Assembly (NCBI RefSeq): GCF_028389875.1
Contig: NC_084670.1
Location: 15,161,383-15,225,382, forward strand
From: Rhea pennata
Lineage: Eukaryota; Chordata; Aves; Rheiformes; Rheidae
DNA: 64,000 bases
Reading direction: 5' to 3'
Shown here: positions 48,740-59,880 of the stretch, piece by piece
Layout of the letters: each line of letters opens with the position of its first letter
Numbering within the stretch: the first letter of the stretch is position 1
Made by a program: the position numbers and the translations under genes
Notes under the pieces: model-generated
Databases searched by the model: none
Seen by the model: only the letters and a program-made list of their open reading frames with translations
Told to the model about the DNA's origin: nothing

Positions 48740-51570
48740 TTTGCTGTAGGCAGGTAGGCCCTCACCCAAAGCTCACGTAAGCGGTTAGCTGGAAGGAGGC
48801 CTTTGGACTTGGAAGAGCTGCTGACTGTCCTGAGCTTTTAGCTCTCCATGTCCTCAGTTGAAAGTGAGCGTCTTCCTAGTGGGCTGTGCTTAAGCCAAGC
48901 ACAAATTATAGACTTGGTGCTGAGTAAAATGCTGTAAGTTTGTAGAAATCTGAGAATGTGCCATTGCCCTGGATGGGAAAGGAGTGTGCTTATTGTTTGG
49001 CCCTTGGTATTCAAAATGTAAACATGCTCTTGATGCCTCTCTTCACTATTCAAAAAAGTGAAGACTAATAAATATATCTCTAGATGAAAGGTCCGCTGAC
49101 CTTTGGCTCATCCTGTTCTTAAGATTCTCACTTCTCCTCCTCAGAAGTAGACCCTATACTTTCTTATTAAGAAAATTCAATGTTTGCAGCTTTTAGCTTT
49201 TTGCACAGCAACCTATGTAGACCTGAAAACTAGTGTGTGCTTTGGCAGTACGACTTGAAATGTTTTTCCCCAGAAGATTGTTTTAATCTGTAGACCTTGT
49301 TTTGATTTCTGAAGTGGCAGAGAAAGTTGAATTACCTGGAATTTCAGATGCATGTTTGCTCAAGATGAAAATGATGATGAGTTACAATTGCCTTTAAAGA
49401 CACTCGAGTCCTTTGTTACTACAGAGAGGAAGAAAGTCCAACAACACCATTAAATACACTGCTATTATGCAGTATCTTTTCATGTGGTACTGCAGTATGT
49501 CATTTGAGTGTGCAAACTTCTGGAATAAGTGGAATTCTTGCCTCACTCATTCCAACTGAACATAGTATTTTCTTTATGCTAGGTATTAACACTCTACAAA
49601 AAAATAGTAATAATAAAGTGTTTACCAGACCATTTGTATGATTGAGCTTGCTTTTGAGTAGTTTTGGCAATATTGAAGCTTTTCTGTGGATTAATTTTAC
49701 TATTTAGAGACCTGTTTTAAAGAGTGGGGGGAGAGCAGCATATCAGCTTTATGAAATGTGGAAAAGTGGCCTTCAAGTGAGACCAGTACAGGAAAAAAAT
49801 GAAACAGTTTTCAGATGTTGAAATGGGTTGTCACGTGCCGCCCTGTAGCTGTGTGTGTGGTGGTGTGATTTTGTTTTTTGTTTTTTCTTTAAGGAAAAAA
49901 TGCCTAACTCCCTTCTATGATCCAGGATATTTTGAGGAGATTGAGTGAGAGCAGCTTGTGTAGCTCTGGAAAAGGCAGGTGAAGATGCAAAAAGTAATCC
50001 CACAAAAGGAGGTGGGGAGAGAACTGCACTGAGTACTCAGTACTTCTTGGGTATTTTTATTCAGGGCAGGTCTGTTTTATAAAACAATGCATAGCTACTC
50101 TTCCTGAGTGGCTCAGGGAGGATTGCCCAAGTTTGTATTGCCTTGGGAGTGCCAGAAAAAATGCTGGCCGCCTCCTCTGGAGGGTCCAACGGCTGGAAGG
50201 TCAGAGCAGTTGCTTTCTCCACTAAGGATGTAAAGCTGGGCAGTTATTAGGAACTGAAGGCCAATAATGCTTTATTTTATATCTAAAAAGTGTGTGTATA
50301 CACACTCATACTCTTCTAGTTGCTTCTTGCTCTTCTCTATCCTCTCACCAGTTCCCTGCTTATACATCGACACAGTGCCTGTCGAGAACATGGCTTTGAC
50401 ACAGAATCTCCTTAAGAGACTTTACAGTTGTAAAGACTAGAGTGAAATAGAAAGACAGGCTACACTTCCTGATTTCACATAACTGAACATTTGTTGGACA
50501 AGAACATGTTTAAAAGCCCTGGAGTTTCAGGAACAGATAAGCAGTAGTAAATATGCCCTTTTATTACATAATCTTGCTGGATACCAATGAAATAGTCTTC
50601 AGTACAAGTATCACTAATATGCTAGTTAATATATTTGGTGGGATAGCACCCACCATGGAAAAAACACCAACTATCTTCTAAAAAGCTTTGAGTCTTTGCC
50701 AGTACTAGCATGCTAATAAAATGACTAGCTACAGACCTAAGCTGTAGCAAGACATCCTAATGTGACCTGTAGTTCTGCAGGTTCAGTTCTGTGTTGTGTG
50801 CATGTAAACGTCTGATTCTGAGAAAGGAAGAGAAATACAGGAATGCAGTAGTTAAAGTTACGTGCCGTACTTGCTTTCGTGTCCACAATTAATTGCAGGC
50901 AAAAACAGTCCCATTAGCTGCACAAAGTACTCAGGTTTTTTCAGATGTCTTGTCATATAGGCTCTGATTGACTCTGTCCCTATTATTTCTCCTAGTCTAT
51001 ATGGCTCTGTTCCCGTTCAGTGTAACAGAAAAGTCTTAGGCCTTTTCTGCAAATCTGTGGCAGTGTGTTTTTACTGTTATTTTGAACTATACTTCAAAGA
51101 TAATTATTGCAGAATTTTTCCTCTTTGGATATTTATGTTGTATTTAATACTGTCCAATATTCAGTGATACTTTCAGCTGACTCGGTGTCATAAAGTGTCT
51201 TTCGTCTTAATGCTGTCTTTTTTGGCCTTTAAGCTGCTCAACAAATGCATCTCCTTGGCAATGAGTCGGACTTTGAGAAAGCTAAACTTAATGTTTAGCA
51301 TTAAGTTTCCCCCTACTAGCACACTTGGGTTAATAGTTCAGTGTAAAGAAAGAAATGCACTGTGTATATTATCCATAAAATACTAAATGAAAGAATTATG
51401 CCTTGCATCATCAAGGAAAAATGAATAACTAACATGAAAATGTCAATAAAAAGGCAGTCAGTCTGTAAGCTCAGTAATATTTCTTGTAAAAACACACAGT
51501 ACATGCTGGTTTTCTTAAAAGCACCCAGTAATTTTTCTAAATACTGCAAGTGCGATGATTACAGCAGAAG
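48740..51570. other. Noncoding sequence
   Basis: No gene is supported; frames are at most 77 codons. A tgtgtgtgtggtggtgtg simple stretch lies near 49851. No interspersed repeats recognised. Confidence 0.55.
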
Positions 51571-51581
51571 GTATCAATGAT

Positions 51582-51591
51582 CTGTCAATCA
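51582..51591 (-). promoter_or_regulatory. PBX-MEIS composite site
   Basis: CTGTCAATCA is the exact reverse complement of TGATTGACAG, the canonical PBX-MEIS/PREP heterodimer site. It is followed by gtgatcatgg and lies 60 bases upstream of the TATA box at 51651. Confidence 0.4.
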
Positions 51592-51650
51592 GTGATCATG
51601 GCAAATCCGGGTTTAGCCTGCAGAAATATCATTAATAGTTGGGACCCAGC

Positions 51651-51660
51651 TATATAAAAG
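51651..51660 (+). promoter_or_regulatory. Consensus TATA box, candidate core promoter
   Basis: TATATAAAAG matches the strong TATA consensus. About 30 bases downstream lies a pyrimidine-rich tctggtctcacaac in which an initiator-like tctcacaa could set a start near 51685-51690. An ATG at 51742 then opens a frame. A TATA box at random is common in AT-rich DNA; the spacing to an initiator-like word, the upstream PBX-MEIS site and the downstream ATG raise the odds modestly. Confidence 0.3.
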
Positions 51661-51741
51661 CAAAGGCAGCATATGCCTGTATCTGGTCTCACAACATCCT
51701 TGCACTGAAACTGTCTCACACACGCAATCAGAATTAATATA

Positions 51742-51963
51742 ATGAGGAGTCTTTGGGCTGAGATGAAGGTACTAGGGAAAACCTGTGAGATAACATGTAA
51801 TGAGTCTCACTGCTGGCTTTCAAAAGGCATAAGCTGGAGCAGAATAGAGGTACGTATTTTTGAGTTGGGAAAGTGCTCTATTATTAGCAATAGATTGGGC
51901 AACTTTTCACCTAATTTATTTGTTGCTTCTGCATGTGTTGGGAGAGCACATGAATTCTCTTGA
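51742..51963 (+). other. Small open frame downstream of the TATA box, unidentified
   Basis: This 73-codon frame starts with the first ATG after the TATA box, about 55 bases past the inferred start. The translation has several cysteines, no clear signal peptide and no recognised domain. A good donor-like word, GAG|GTACGT, lies at about 51849, so the frame could also be a first exon truncated by splicing. A 69-codon frame lies on the opposite strand over the same region. I would not call it a gene without transcript evidence. Confidence 0.12.
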
Positions 51964-51969
51964 AGTGTG

Positions 51970-53240
51970 AACACTGAAGCTCTAAAGTTATTTAGGCATG
52001 TGTGACTTAAGTGCATTGATCAGTAAGACTTTTAAAACTAGGCAGAAATCACACACTTGAAGATATGCTCATTCTGCAGTGTCCTGTCCAAAGTCACCTC
52101 TCTACTCTGGATACAGATGTTCTTATTCACCATGTTCTGCTGCACTGTGCCACCTCTTTAAGGTGGTTGTAATCATTTATACTGTGCTTTGCTATAAGAT
52201 CAGAGTGGGAGAAGTTTTTTTTATATATATACATATACACACACTTGTGGTATGACTTTCAATGAAATGTCACTTTTAGTGTCCTTCTGAACAGGAATTA
52301 AAACTTAATAAAAACAGTATTTAAAAATACATGTTTTTTTTAAAAAGTATACACTGCAACTTCTTGGTGCAAGTAGTGATCTGATGGACTAGGACAGTGC
52401 ACTGCCAGCCTAAAGCAATGAAGGAATCATTTCCACTCCCATCAATGCATTGCAAGGCCATATGTGTAGTTACTGTGGAGGTTTCCTGATGCTAGTGTGC
52501 AAGCAAAAAGGATTATTCTTCAGCCTGGCCTTTAATTTGAAGAAATGGCTTTATTGCAGAGGTAGTTATTGGAATAACAGCTGGCAATGTCAACGCTGCT
52601 GCATGAGGAGAGCTGTAGTGACAGAGATTTGGCTCTTCTCATAGGAACTGGCATTTGAACCTCTCTCTCTTTCTCCAGAAGAATTAACATGGAGTCACTT
52701 CTATATTTTAAAAGGCATATACATAGAAAGCTCATGAGGGAAAATTAGGAGTAAATTTAATTTAGTATTTTACTATAACTATGTATTTTGAGAGCAATAA
52801 TAATTGCACTACCTATTTCTGGGTATGTGGGAAGCCACAATATGGAATAATTACTTAAAAGTTTGCAGCTAGCATTGTTCTTTGCAGAATGAGATGCTAA
52901 ACTGAGGATTCACAGAAGGAAAAGGCATCTCAGTTAAGATGCCAGATGTTTCAAAGCAACAATGGTATTTTTCTCCACCTATTTCCAGATCATAATTTAC
53001 TTACTGATGGGTTGATTGCCATTGGATTAAAAACAAAGAAACAAAAAAACACAACACCAACTTTCAATAAATAAAAAATGGTGGACTTTAAAAGGCGGCA
53101 GTAACGCATTCAGCTAAATCTACTTTATAGCATTTATGTCATACATTATATAAAGTCATATATAGAGGGAAAGCAAAATGTGCCACCTCCTGTGTTAAAT
53201 GCAGTAGTTTGAGACTAGCAAATTATTCTGTTACCTAAAT
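51970..53240. other. Noncoding sequence
   Basis: It contains a ttttttttatatatatacatatacacacac simple tract at 52215-52244. No gene or interspersed repeat recognised. Confidence 0.5.
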
Positions 53241-53252
53241 CTTGTATTCATT

Positions 53253-53259
53253 TAGGGTT

Positions 53260-53294
<35 letters not shown>

Positions 53295-53298
53295 CTAC
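53253..53298. repeat. T27 tract inside a telomere-like inverted repeat
   Basis: Twenty-seven T (53264-53290) are bracketed by ttagggttaaac on the left and aaccctacaa on the right. TAGGGTT and AACCCTA form a perfect 7-base inverted repeat, so the strand can fold with the T run as loop. The arms carry one vertebrate telomere-unit register (TTAGGG/CCCTAA), which may be coincidence. Confidence 0.75.
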
Positions 53299-53483
53299 AA
53301 AGCATTCAAATGTGTCTTCTATTTGGCAGAATATATGCATTGCTATACTGGGGCTATTGTTCTGGCCCTGAAAGCAGTTCTGCTCTGGTCAAATGGGTGA
53401 GCTTATTTCAAAGTGCCAGTTCATCTGAAAAGCCATATGCCTGGGGTTTTTGTGTTTGGGTATGAAGTGGGGGAAGAAAGTCA

Positions 53484-53510
53484 GCGTGCGTGTGTGTGTG
53501 AGAGAGAGAG
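53484..53510. repeat. (GT)n(GA)n compound microsatellite
   Basis: A gcgtgcgtgtgtgtgtg run is followed directly by (AG)5. Confidence 0.9.
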
Positions 53511-53519
53511 TGTTTGTTC

Positions 53520-56500
53520 TTTCTCCAGGAGAAGGGCATGGCCAGACTAAATTGATTTTTATTTCCTATAAAGGGTGGAGACTGGAGGGAGGGAACTGTC
53601 TGAGAAAGTACATGAAGAAAAACACATTAAATGAAGCATTGCTGAGATGTGTATAATTCAGGTGCAGAGTATATAATCATGCAGGAAGGACTGGAGCAGG
53701 CTTCATATTGGAATTACGTATTTTAAACTTTTTTCCAGCCCCATTATTACTGTGCCCTTTGCTCTTGCGGAACTGGTGACTGCAACCCAGCTTGTTTCCA
53801 CTTCCACATCCAACTGGATGTTTTTTCCAAGATGGAGATGTCACTGTGGGTCTTGCACAGCATCTGTTACCCCCCAGATGGTACCAAGAAGTTATTTGAT
53901 ATTAGGTGTACTTTCACCTGCCGAGAAGAGATGCATAGCTTTTTCTGTTCTGTGGTGAAACAAAGCAGTTTAGATGCAATTTATAGAATACTTGTCAGAA
54001 ACAGCAACAAAAAAAAGGCTTTAAGTTAACATTATCATATACTTAAGTGCTTTCCTAGAATACATGACTTTAACTGGTTTCTGCCTTTTTTTCTTCTTCC
54101 TTTTTTTGGCTCCAAATATTGTAATAGAAATTGTACTTTGGCATATTACCAGAAGGTAGAGGGCTTAAAAAAAAAAAAAAAAAGCCGTTAGATCAGTCTC
54201 TTCCTGCTATTTTTGCTGCCCTTATTTATTTCTTAACATAAGTATTTTTCTTTAGAGATATTTATGACACAGACCTTTATGTTAAAGCCATTCATTAAGA
54301 TGTTGTTGTACATTAAGTACACTGAAGTTATTCCTACCAGTTTCCTACAAAAGCGCATTGTTTTTGCAACTTTTTGATAGTGACTTGTTTGTTCAAGTCT
54401 TATTAGATAACTTAGTTTTGGGGGTTTTTTCTTAAGACAAATGGAGGAAGTTGATCTGTCATTTACAAGTAGAGCTGTTTAAAATGAATTGCTTCAGCAA
54501 TGTTGTCCCACAAAAGTCTTTTGAAAGTTCTTTATTTTTTATTTTAAATGACACTGGCTGTTTTTCAGAAGTCTTTGAAGGTATTAAAATAGTATTGTGT
54601 TTTTATTAACTACGTTTTTGCTCTCTGTGCTCTATCTTCAAACTGTGTTTTCTTTGTATGTTTTTAAATGTGAAGTTGCTTTCCTTTCAAACTAAATCAA
54701 CAATTGCAGTGTGCCATTATTCAGCCTGCAGAACTAATTCTGGAAGTAAGGAGGAAAACAAAATAGAAATGCAAAAATACTTAAAGCCAAAAAATGAGTT
54801 GCTAAAGGGAACTGGAATTAAGTTATCTTCCTCCTGTTTCTCATATGGCTCTACCTTCAAACCTACTAAAGGCAACATGATAAAAATAACTTCTAGAACT
54901 TATCTTGATATTAATAAGGTGTTTGCCTGGTCTATCACTTACAAGTGATAAGGAGCCATCAATATGGCTCCTTATGGTATGGAAAGGCTTTTCAGTGTCG
55001 TCTGATAGTCTTAAGTTACTGTAGATGTGTTTAACACTGTGTTCAGTTTAAATAGCTGAAAATGGCATTCAGTAAACTAGTAAATATTTTGCTTAATACT
55101 GTTATACTGTTGGGGGGGGAGGAAGGTTGATTAGAGTCCTGTGTTTCAGTGAAGTGTTTTGATTTTTAATCAAACCTCACAATGACTGAAGCCAAAAAGT
55201 GTCAGTTCTCAACTCTGGCTGCTTTTACTGTGCCTCCAAGCCCTTGTGTTCCATCTCGCTTTGAAGAGCACCCACGAAGTGGCCCCACTCTGACTTCTTT
55301 CATGGGGGTGGCATTAGTGTGGGAGCTGTAAAAAGTCAGAGAAGGTTGTTGCCTGTGGATAGAGCTCCTCTTTTATTAGTGTTGATTTGTGTCTGATATC
55401 TGAAACTTTAAAAGAATTTAACTTGCATTTGAGAAGAGTACTTCACTGCCATTTTTGATTCTAAGTGAAACAGGCAACATCAAAATATTAATGAGGCTCT
55501 CTTTTGTCATTTGTTATATGGTTTTAGTAAAATGATGCTTCTAATCATGATTTACAGGTCTGAAATGCTTCAGTGCTTGTTGTAGAAGTGCAAGTTTTGC
55601 CATTTATTGACTTCATAAAGAGAGCCCATAAAAGATTACGGTCAACTTTCTCAAAGGTTCCAATAATTTTCAGAGCTACCATAGATGCATGTAGTCTGTT
55701 GACTTCTTCAAAGTTCCATGTGTGCAACTTGTTGAAAAATCTCAGCTAAGAGACAGAGGCTCAGTCAGCTCTTACCATCTTAGAGGTTTAAAAGCAAGCA
55801 CTTTGTCAGATCTACAGACTTAATGTCAAGTAGGAACTCTTCTAGTTGGCTCAGATTTATAATGTAGAATTAAGCATTGAGTCATTGCTTCCTATTTTAG
55901 AAGAGGAGTCAAAGGTAAGATTTGAGTTTACATGTGCTTTAAAACCCTGGATCTCAGCTTATGAAATACCTTTCTACAGTTGTAGCTGTTTATTTCCAAA
56001 AGTGCTTTAATTACTTGAAAATATTTACAAAGTTGAACTGAATATAAAAATCATACCTATGTTCCCCCCAAAAAAATTTTACTTCCAAAATTCAGTCTCA
56101 GATTATTTTGCTAACTTTTTCCCCAGACATACAAGAAATCTGAATACAGATAAAATTCTGGAACAGTTTACGATCTACTAGATTTTGTTTTTAATGATAT
56201 CATTGAAGAGTAGCCTCCTTTCAATTATGCAGAAAGTTATAGATACTTCCTAATACAACAGAATAGGATGTTCACTACAGTTGTACTGAAAATAAATAGC
56301 TTCCAGAGCTGTTTGTTGTTCTGCTTTTGTAACTAACTGCTAGCCTTCTAACTGCTAGAGTCCGTGCCTGGATAGACGAAAAATACATGAAATAATTTTT
56401 GCTTTATTTCTAAATAACTGGTGTTTAAAAGTCAGGACAGCATCAGTGGTAGCCAATTATTAAAGCAAAAAAAAATTGGGGGGTATAGCAGAGTGGCAGA

Positions 56501-57380
56501 ATCTGCACTTTTATCACCATGAAGTTAATTCAAAGGTAAACCAACATCTTATGAATGTCTTGATAAAGAAATAATGGCAGCACCTCTCAAGACCTGAATA
56601 AGTTTGGTAGATGTCAGTATGGTTGCTGCTACCTAGTTACATAACTGATGGCAGTTAAAATCTAAGCCAAGGCAATAGCTTTCATCAGGACATTATTTTC
56701 ATACAGATTTAATTCATGTTCTCTAGATTTGTAGTTTGTTCTCTTGGTGGGCATGGGGGTTAAAGAGTCATAGTACAATGAAAGGAACATATAGCCAAGA
56801 TATAAATTGGATAGTTCTAGAGAACTGGGCTTCATACATTTGGCTCTGGGTATTTTTTCATATGCTGAAAATGATTGGGCATAAATTTAATTGAGTTTTC
56901 ACATGCCATCCAATAATACTTTGTTCCCCTAGGGTTCTTCTGCAACCCAGTCTCATCTATTTTCAGCAACTTCCACTCACAAATGCCAAAAGACCAACTT
57001 AATGCTAACAAAGTGCCTAGCCTGGCAGACAAACCCTCAAGGAGGCAGCAAGAATTATCTATATTAGAGTGGCATTTCAGAACTAATCCCACATTCCAAG
57101 AAGTGGCATATTTGGGTTTAGCAATCTGCATTAAATAAGCAGAAGGTAAATTTGCAACAGAAGACTCCTCCTGTCCTCCATGAAGGAGTGTGTTATTTGA
57201 GAAGCCTTGCCCAGTAATGTGATGTCAGTCTGTGGTTGAGCTGAAGTCCAGTGGGAAACAGTTAGCATCATCTTGTTTGATTTCGTTTTATTAGTTCTGC
57301 CTTTGATTTTTGTAATACAAAAAAAGGATGAAGCCATGAGGGGTTCCTAAGGCTGCAGAATTTGGAAATGTAGATACAGA
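53520..57380. other. Noncoding sequence
   Basis: No gene is supported; frames reach 99 codons (56832-57131, minus) without recognisable content. An A17 run lies at 54167-54183. A G8 run lies near 55112. No interspersed repeats recognised. Confidence 0.5.
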
Positions 57381-57381
57381 A

Positions 57382-57463
57382 TTTTTTTTCTTCCCCTCTC
57401 TCTCTCTCTCTCTCTTTTTTTTTTCTTTTTTTTTTTTTTTTTTTTTTTTCCTTCTTCTTTCTT
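57382..57463. repeat. 82-base pure polypyrimidine tract
   Basis: The tract contains no purine: T8, a (CT)n run at about 57396-57414, a T run, a single C, T24 and a cttcttctttctt end. Such tracts can form H-DNA triplexes. A short (GGCA)n stretch follows at 57473-57485. Confidence 0.9.
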
Positions 57464-57489
57464 GGAGAGGCGGGCAGGCAGGCAGGGGT

Positions 57490-58330
57490 GGAGGTAGGGA
57501 TAGAGATTTGCCTACATGGTGAGGAAGCTGATTTAACTGAGGTTCAGTATGACTTAAGAAGAATTGGCTAATATTATCCATTCAGATGTAGTTCTTTGAA
57601 CTGACTTCCATGTTTTCCATTAAAATATATGATATCACGTTTCTTATGATCAATATTGACTGACTGAAGCATCTCCAAGATTACATACTGCTCTCTGACA
57701 TGTTTTCTGACTCTGACAACATCTGCAAAGGGGTTCAAATTTCAATTTGTTTAAATCCTAAATGGGTTCTAACTAGTCCTTCTTGGAAATTTTAAACTCT
57801 GGGGGATGAGGAAGGAGGGAAGCGGTAAGCAGTTTATGGTTAAAATTTTTAGAGGATAAAATTCCTAATGACAGTTTTTTAAAAGCAAAGAAAAGTGTTT
57901 TGTGTGTGCATTGCTTGGGGGGTTCATTTATTTGTTTTGGTGGGATGGGAAGTTTTGTGTGTATAAATAAGAAACTTCTCAGGTTCTGATTGGGGTCATA
58001 TACTGGAACTCTCCCAGTGTCAAACTTCTGGTATAGTTCTAAATAAATATTTACCTTTAAATTTGGTACAATGGAGTAGACTTATTCAGCTGTTACACTC
58101 TGGCCATAGCAGAACTAGAAGGAGCCTCGGTTTATTAGGGCCAAGAGTCTATGAACCATGAGTGTTCAGTCCTGCTGTAACCCAGCTTTGTCCCCAGCCT
58201 CTGTTCACCTGCATTATTCCACAGTCTTTAGCAATCTCCTACAAATGCCTATATTATCTACAAGGGAATGTAATACCAGTCTTCAAAAAACAAGCTATTT
58301 TCATTATGACACTAATGTTTGGCATTAATA
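57490..58330. other. Noncoding sequence
   Basis: I see no gene, repeat or clear regulatory feature here. Confidence 0.5.
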
Positions 58331-58335
58331 TTTCA

Positions 58336-58405
58336 TATTATAGGGAATATTATAGGAAATATATAGGGAATATTATAGGGAATAATAGGGAACTCGCTAG
58401 GGAAC
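58336..58405. repeat. Small AT-rich minisatellite
   Basis: Diverged tandem units based on tatagggaatat recur about six times: tagggaatat, taggaaatata, tagggaatat, tagggaata, tagggaac and tagggaac. The period wanders between 10 and 13 bases. Confidence 0.85.
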
Positions 58406-59860
58406 TTTTCCTACACACGTACAAATTCATGGAAACAAGTTGATGGATTGCAAGAGGCTTTGACAGAATTTGGGGAATCAAGTATTTAACAAGCAAGATG
58501 ATACACGTATAAAGAAAATCACAAGCAATAATGAGGCAGTTTAGAATCATTCCAAATCTTAACCTAGAACTCACTCATTAATTTCTGATCCATGAGAAGA
58601 ACTTACTTTCCTTTTAAATAATCTTTCCTGCTTTCCTGTGCTCCTGCAACGTCTTATTGCCACAATTTATTGGAGAAAGAAATGTAAAAGTATTGTCAAA
58701 AGGGTTATTCGTGCATGTCTTGTGCCCTAGAGAGAACCAGGGAGTTTGAGAATTCTGGAGGAGTAAACTTAATCGTAGATGATTCCTGAGTAATTCTGCA
58801 GACACAAGAAGGCTGAGTGGTTCAGATTAAAGTCAGGATAAGAAGTTAAATTTAGGCTGTACTTTGATATGAAATCTTTGGAGTCAATACTAGTGTAAGC
58901 AATTTCTAGCCGTCCTTTGCTGTCTGTTTATGCCCCTGCGATTTGCTGCCCCCTCAGCTGTGCAAGTACCAGCATATGAAAACTGGGATCTGATCTAGTT
59001 TCTGACAGATTTCTCTTTAAAAACAGAGCTGAGAAAAGGAAAAGATGATAAAAAGATGGTGGAAAACTTAAACTGTTTTTGCTGCTGAGCATGTCATATT
59101 GTCAAATCGTGGCTTTGGAAATAGCCTTGAAACTGCTGGCTACCTGTGTCTTTTAACATATTTATAGAGTAGTTTTCCAAAGGAGATTTAAAAAAAAAAT
59201 ATATATATATATAGCCTACAATCAGAATTAATTTAAAGGTTGTCTTTTGTAAGAAAGTGGGAGTTAGGTCCTCTAGTAGTTGATCCAGGCTTGATCCCAT
59301 AAATAACATGGTTTAGGGAATACATGTTAGGCTTCCCAGACTAAAATATGTGACATATGAAAGGCCAATTCTGGGAGCTAAATCCAATTCCAGCTTATCA
59401 GTCTAGGCAAATATAGTGGGATCCTCAGAAACAGTCTGTGTTGAGAGAGTGTTGAATGGAAATAAACTAAATAAACCTTCCCGTATGGCTCATTGAGAAC
59501 ACCAGGGTCTTGTGTTTGAATGTCTGAGACCTCATCTGGATTCGCTCAGTAAAATGTGGATTTATACAAGATATTGCTTCTTTCTGACCATTTTTGAGAA
59601 ATTCTCTCATCAAGAGAGAAATTCATAGGGAGCAAGTGTAATCATATGAAATATGCCCTGATTAATAGGGACCACCGTATGCCTTGCTTGTTTGACACTT
59701 AGAAATATCTGTTATTTATTCCTGATGAGACAGTTCTCAATAAGAACCTACAACTGTTAATGGTTACTTCTAAAGACTTGCCTATTAGCTTGCCCATCTG
59801 GGATTCAAGCAAGTGTGTGTGCAAGGAGGGGGTCCTCTTCTTGTGCCCATTAATAATTTT
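58406..59860. other. Noncoding sequence
   Basis: No gene is supported. A9 with (TA)7 lies at 59190-59213. No interspersed repeats recognised. Confidence 0.5.
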
Positions 59861-59866
59861 TTAGTG

Positions 59867-59880
59867 ATGCAAATGCAAAT
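59867..59880 (+). promoter_or_regulatory. Overlapping octamer pair
   Basis: ATGCAAATGCAAAT holds two perfect POU octamers (59867-59874 and 59873-59880) overlapping by two bases. A cattaataatttttta homeodomain-rich word lies 15-20 bases upstream. Overlapping octamers occur in strong POU enhancers; function here is inferred. Confidence 0.4.

Noticed and set aside
48483..48780. Open frames across the (TA)35 repeat
   Set aside because: They translate to Tyr-Ile repeats from the microsatellite and occur on both strands.
58935..58960. CTCF-like motif (complement of tgctgccccctcagctg)
   Set aside because: The core spacing and the YAG portion do not match the CTCF consensus.
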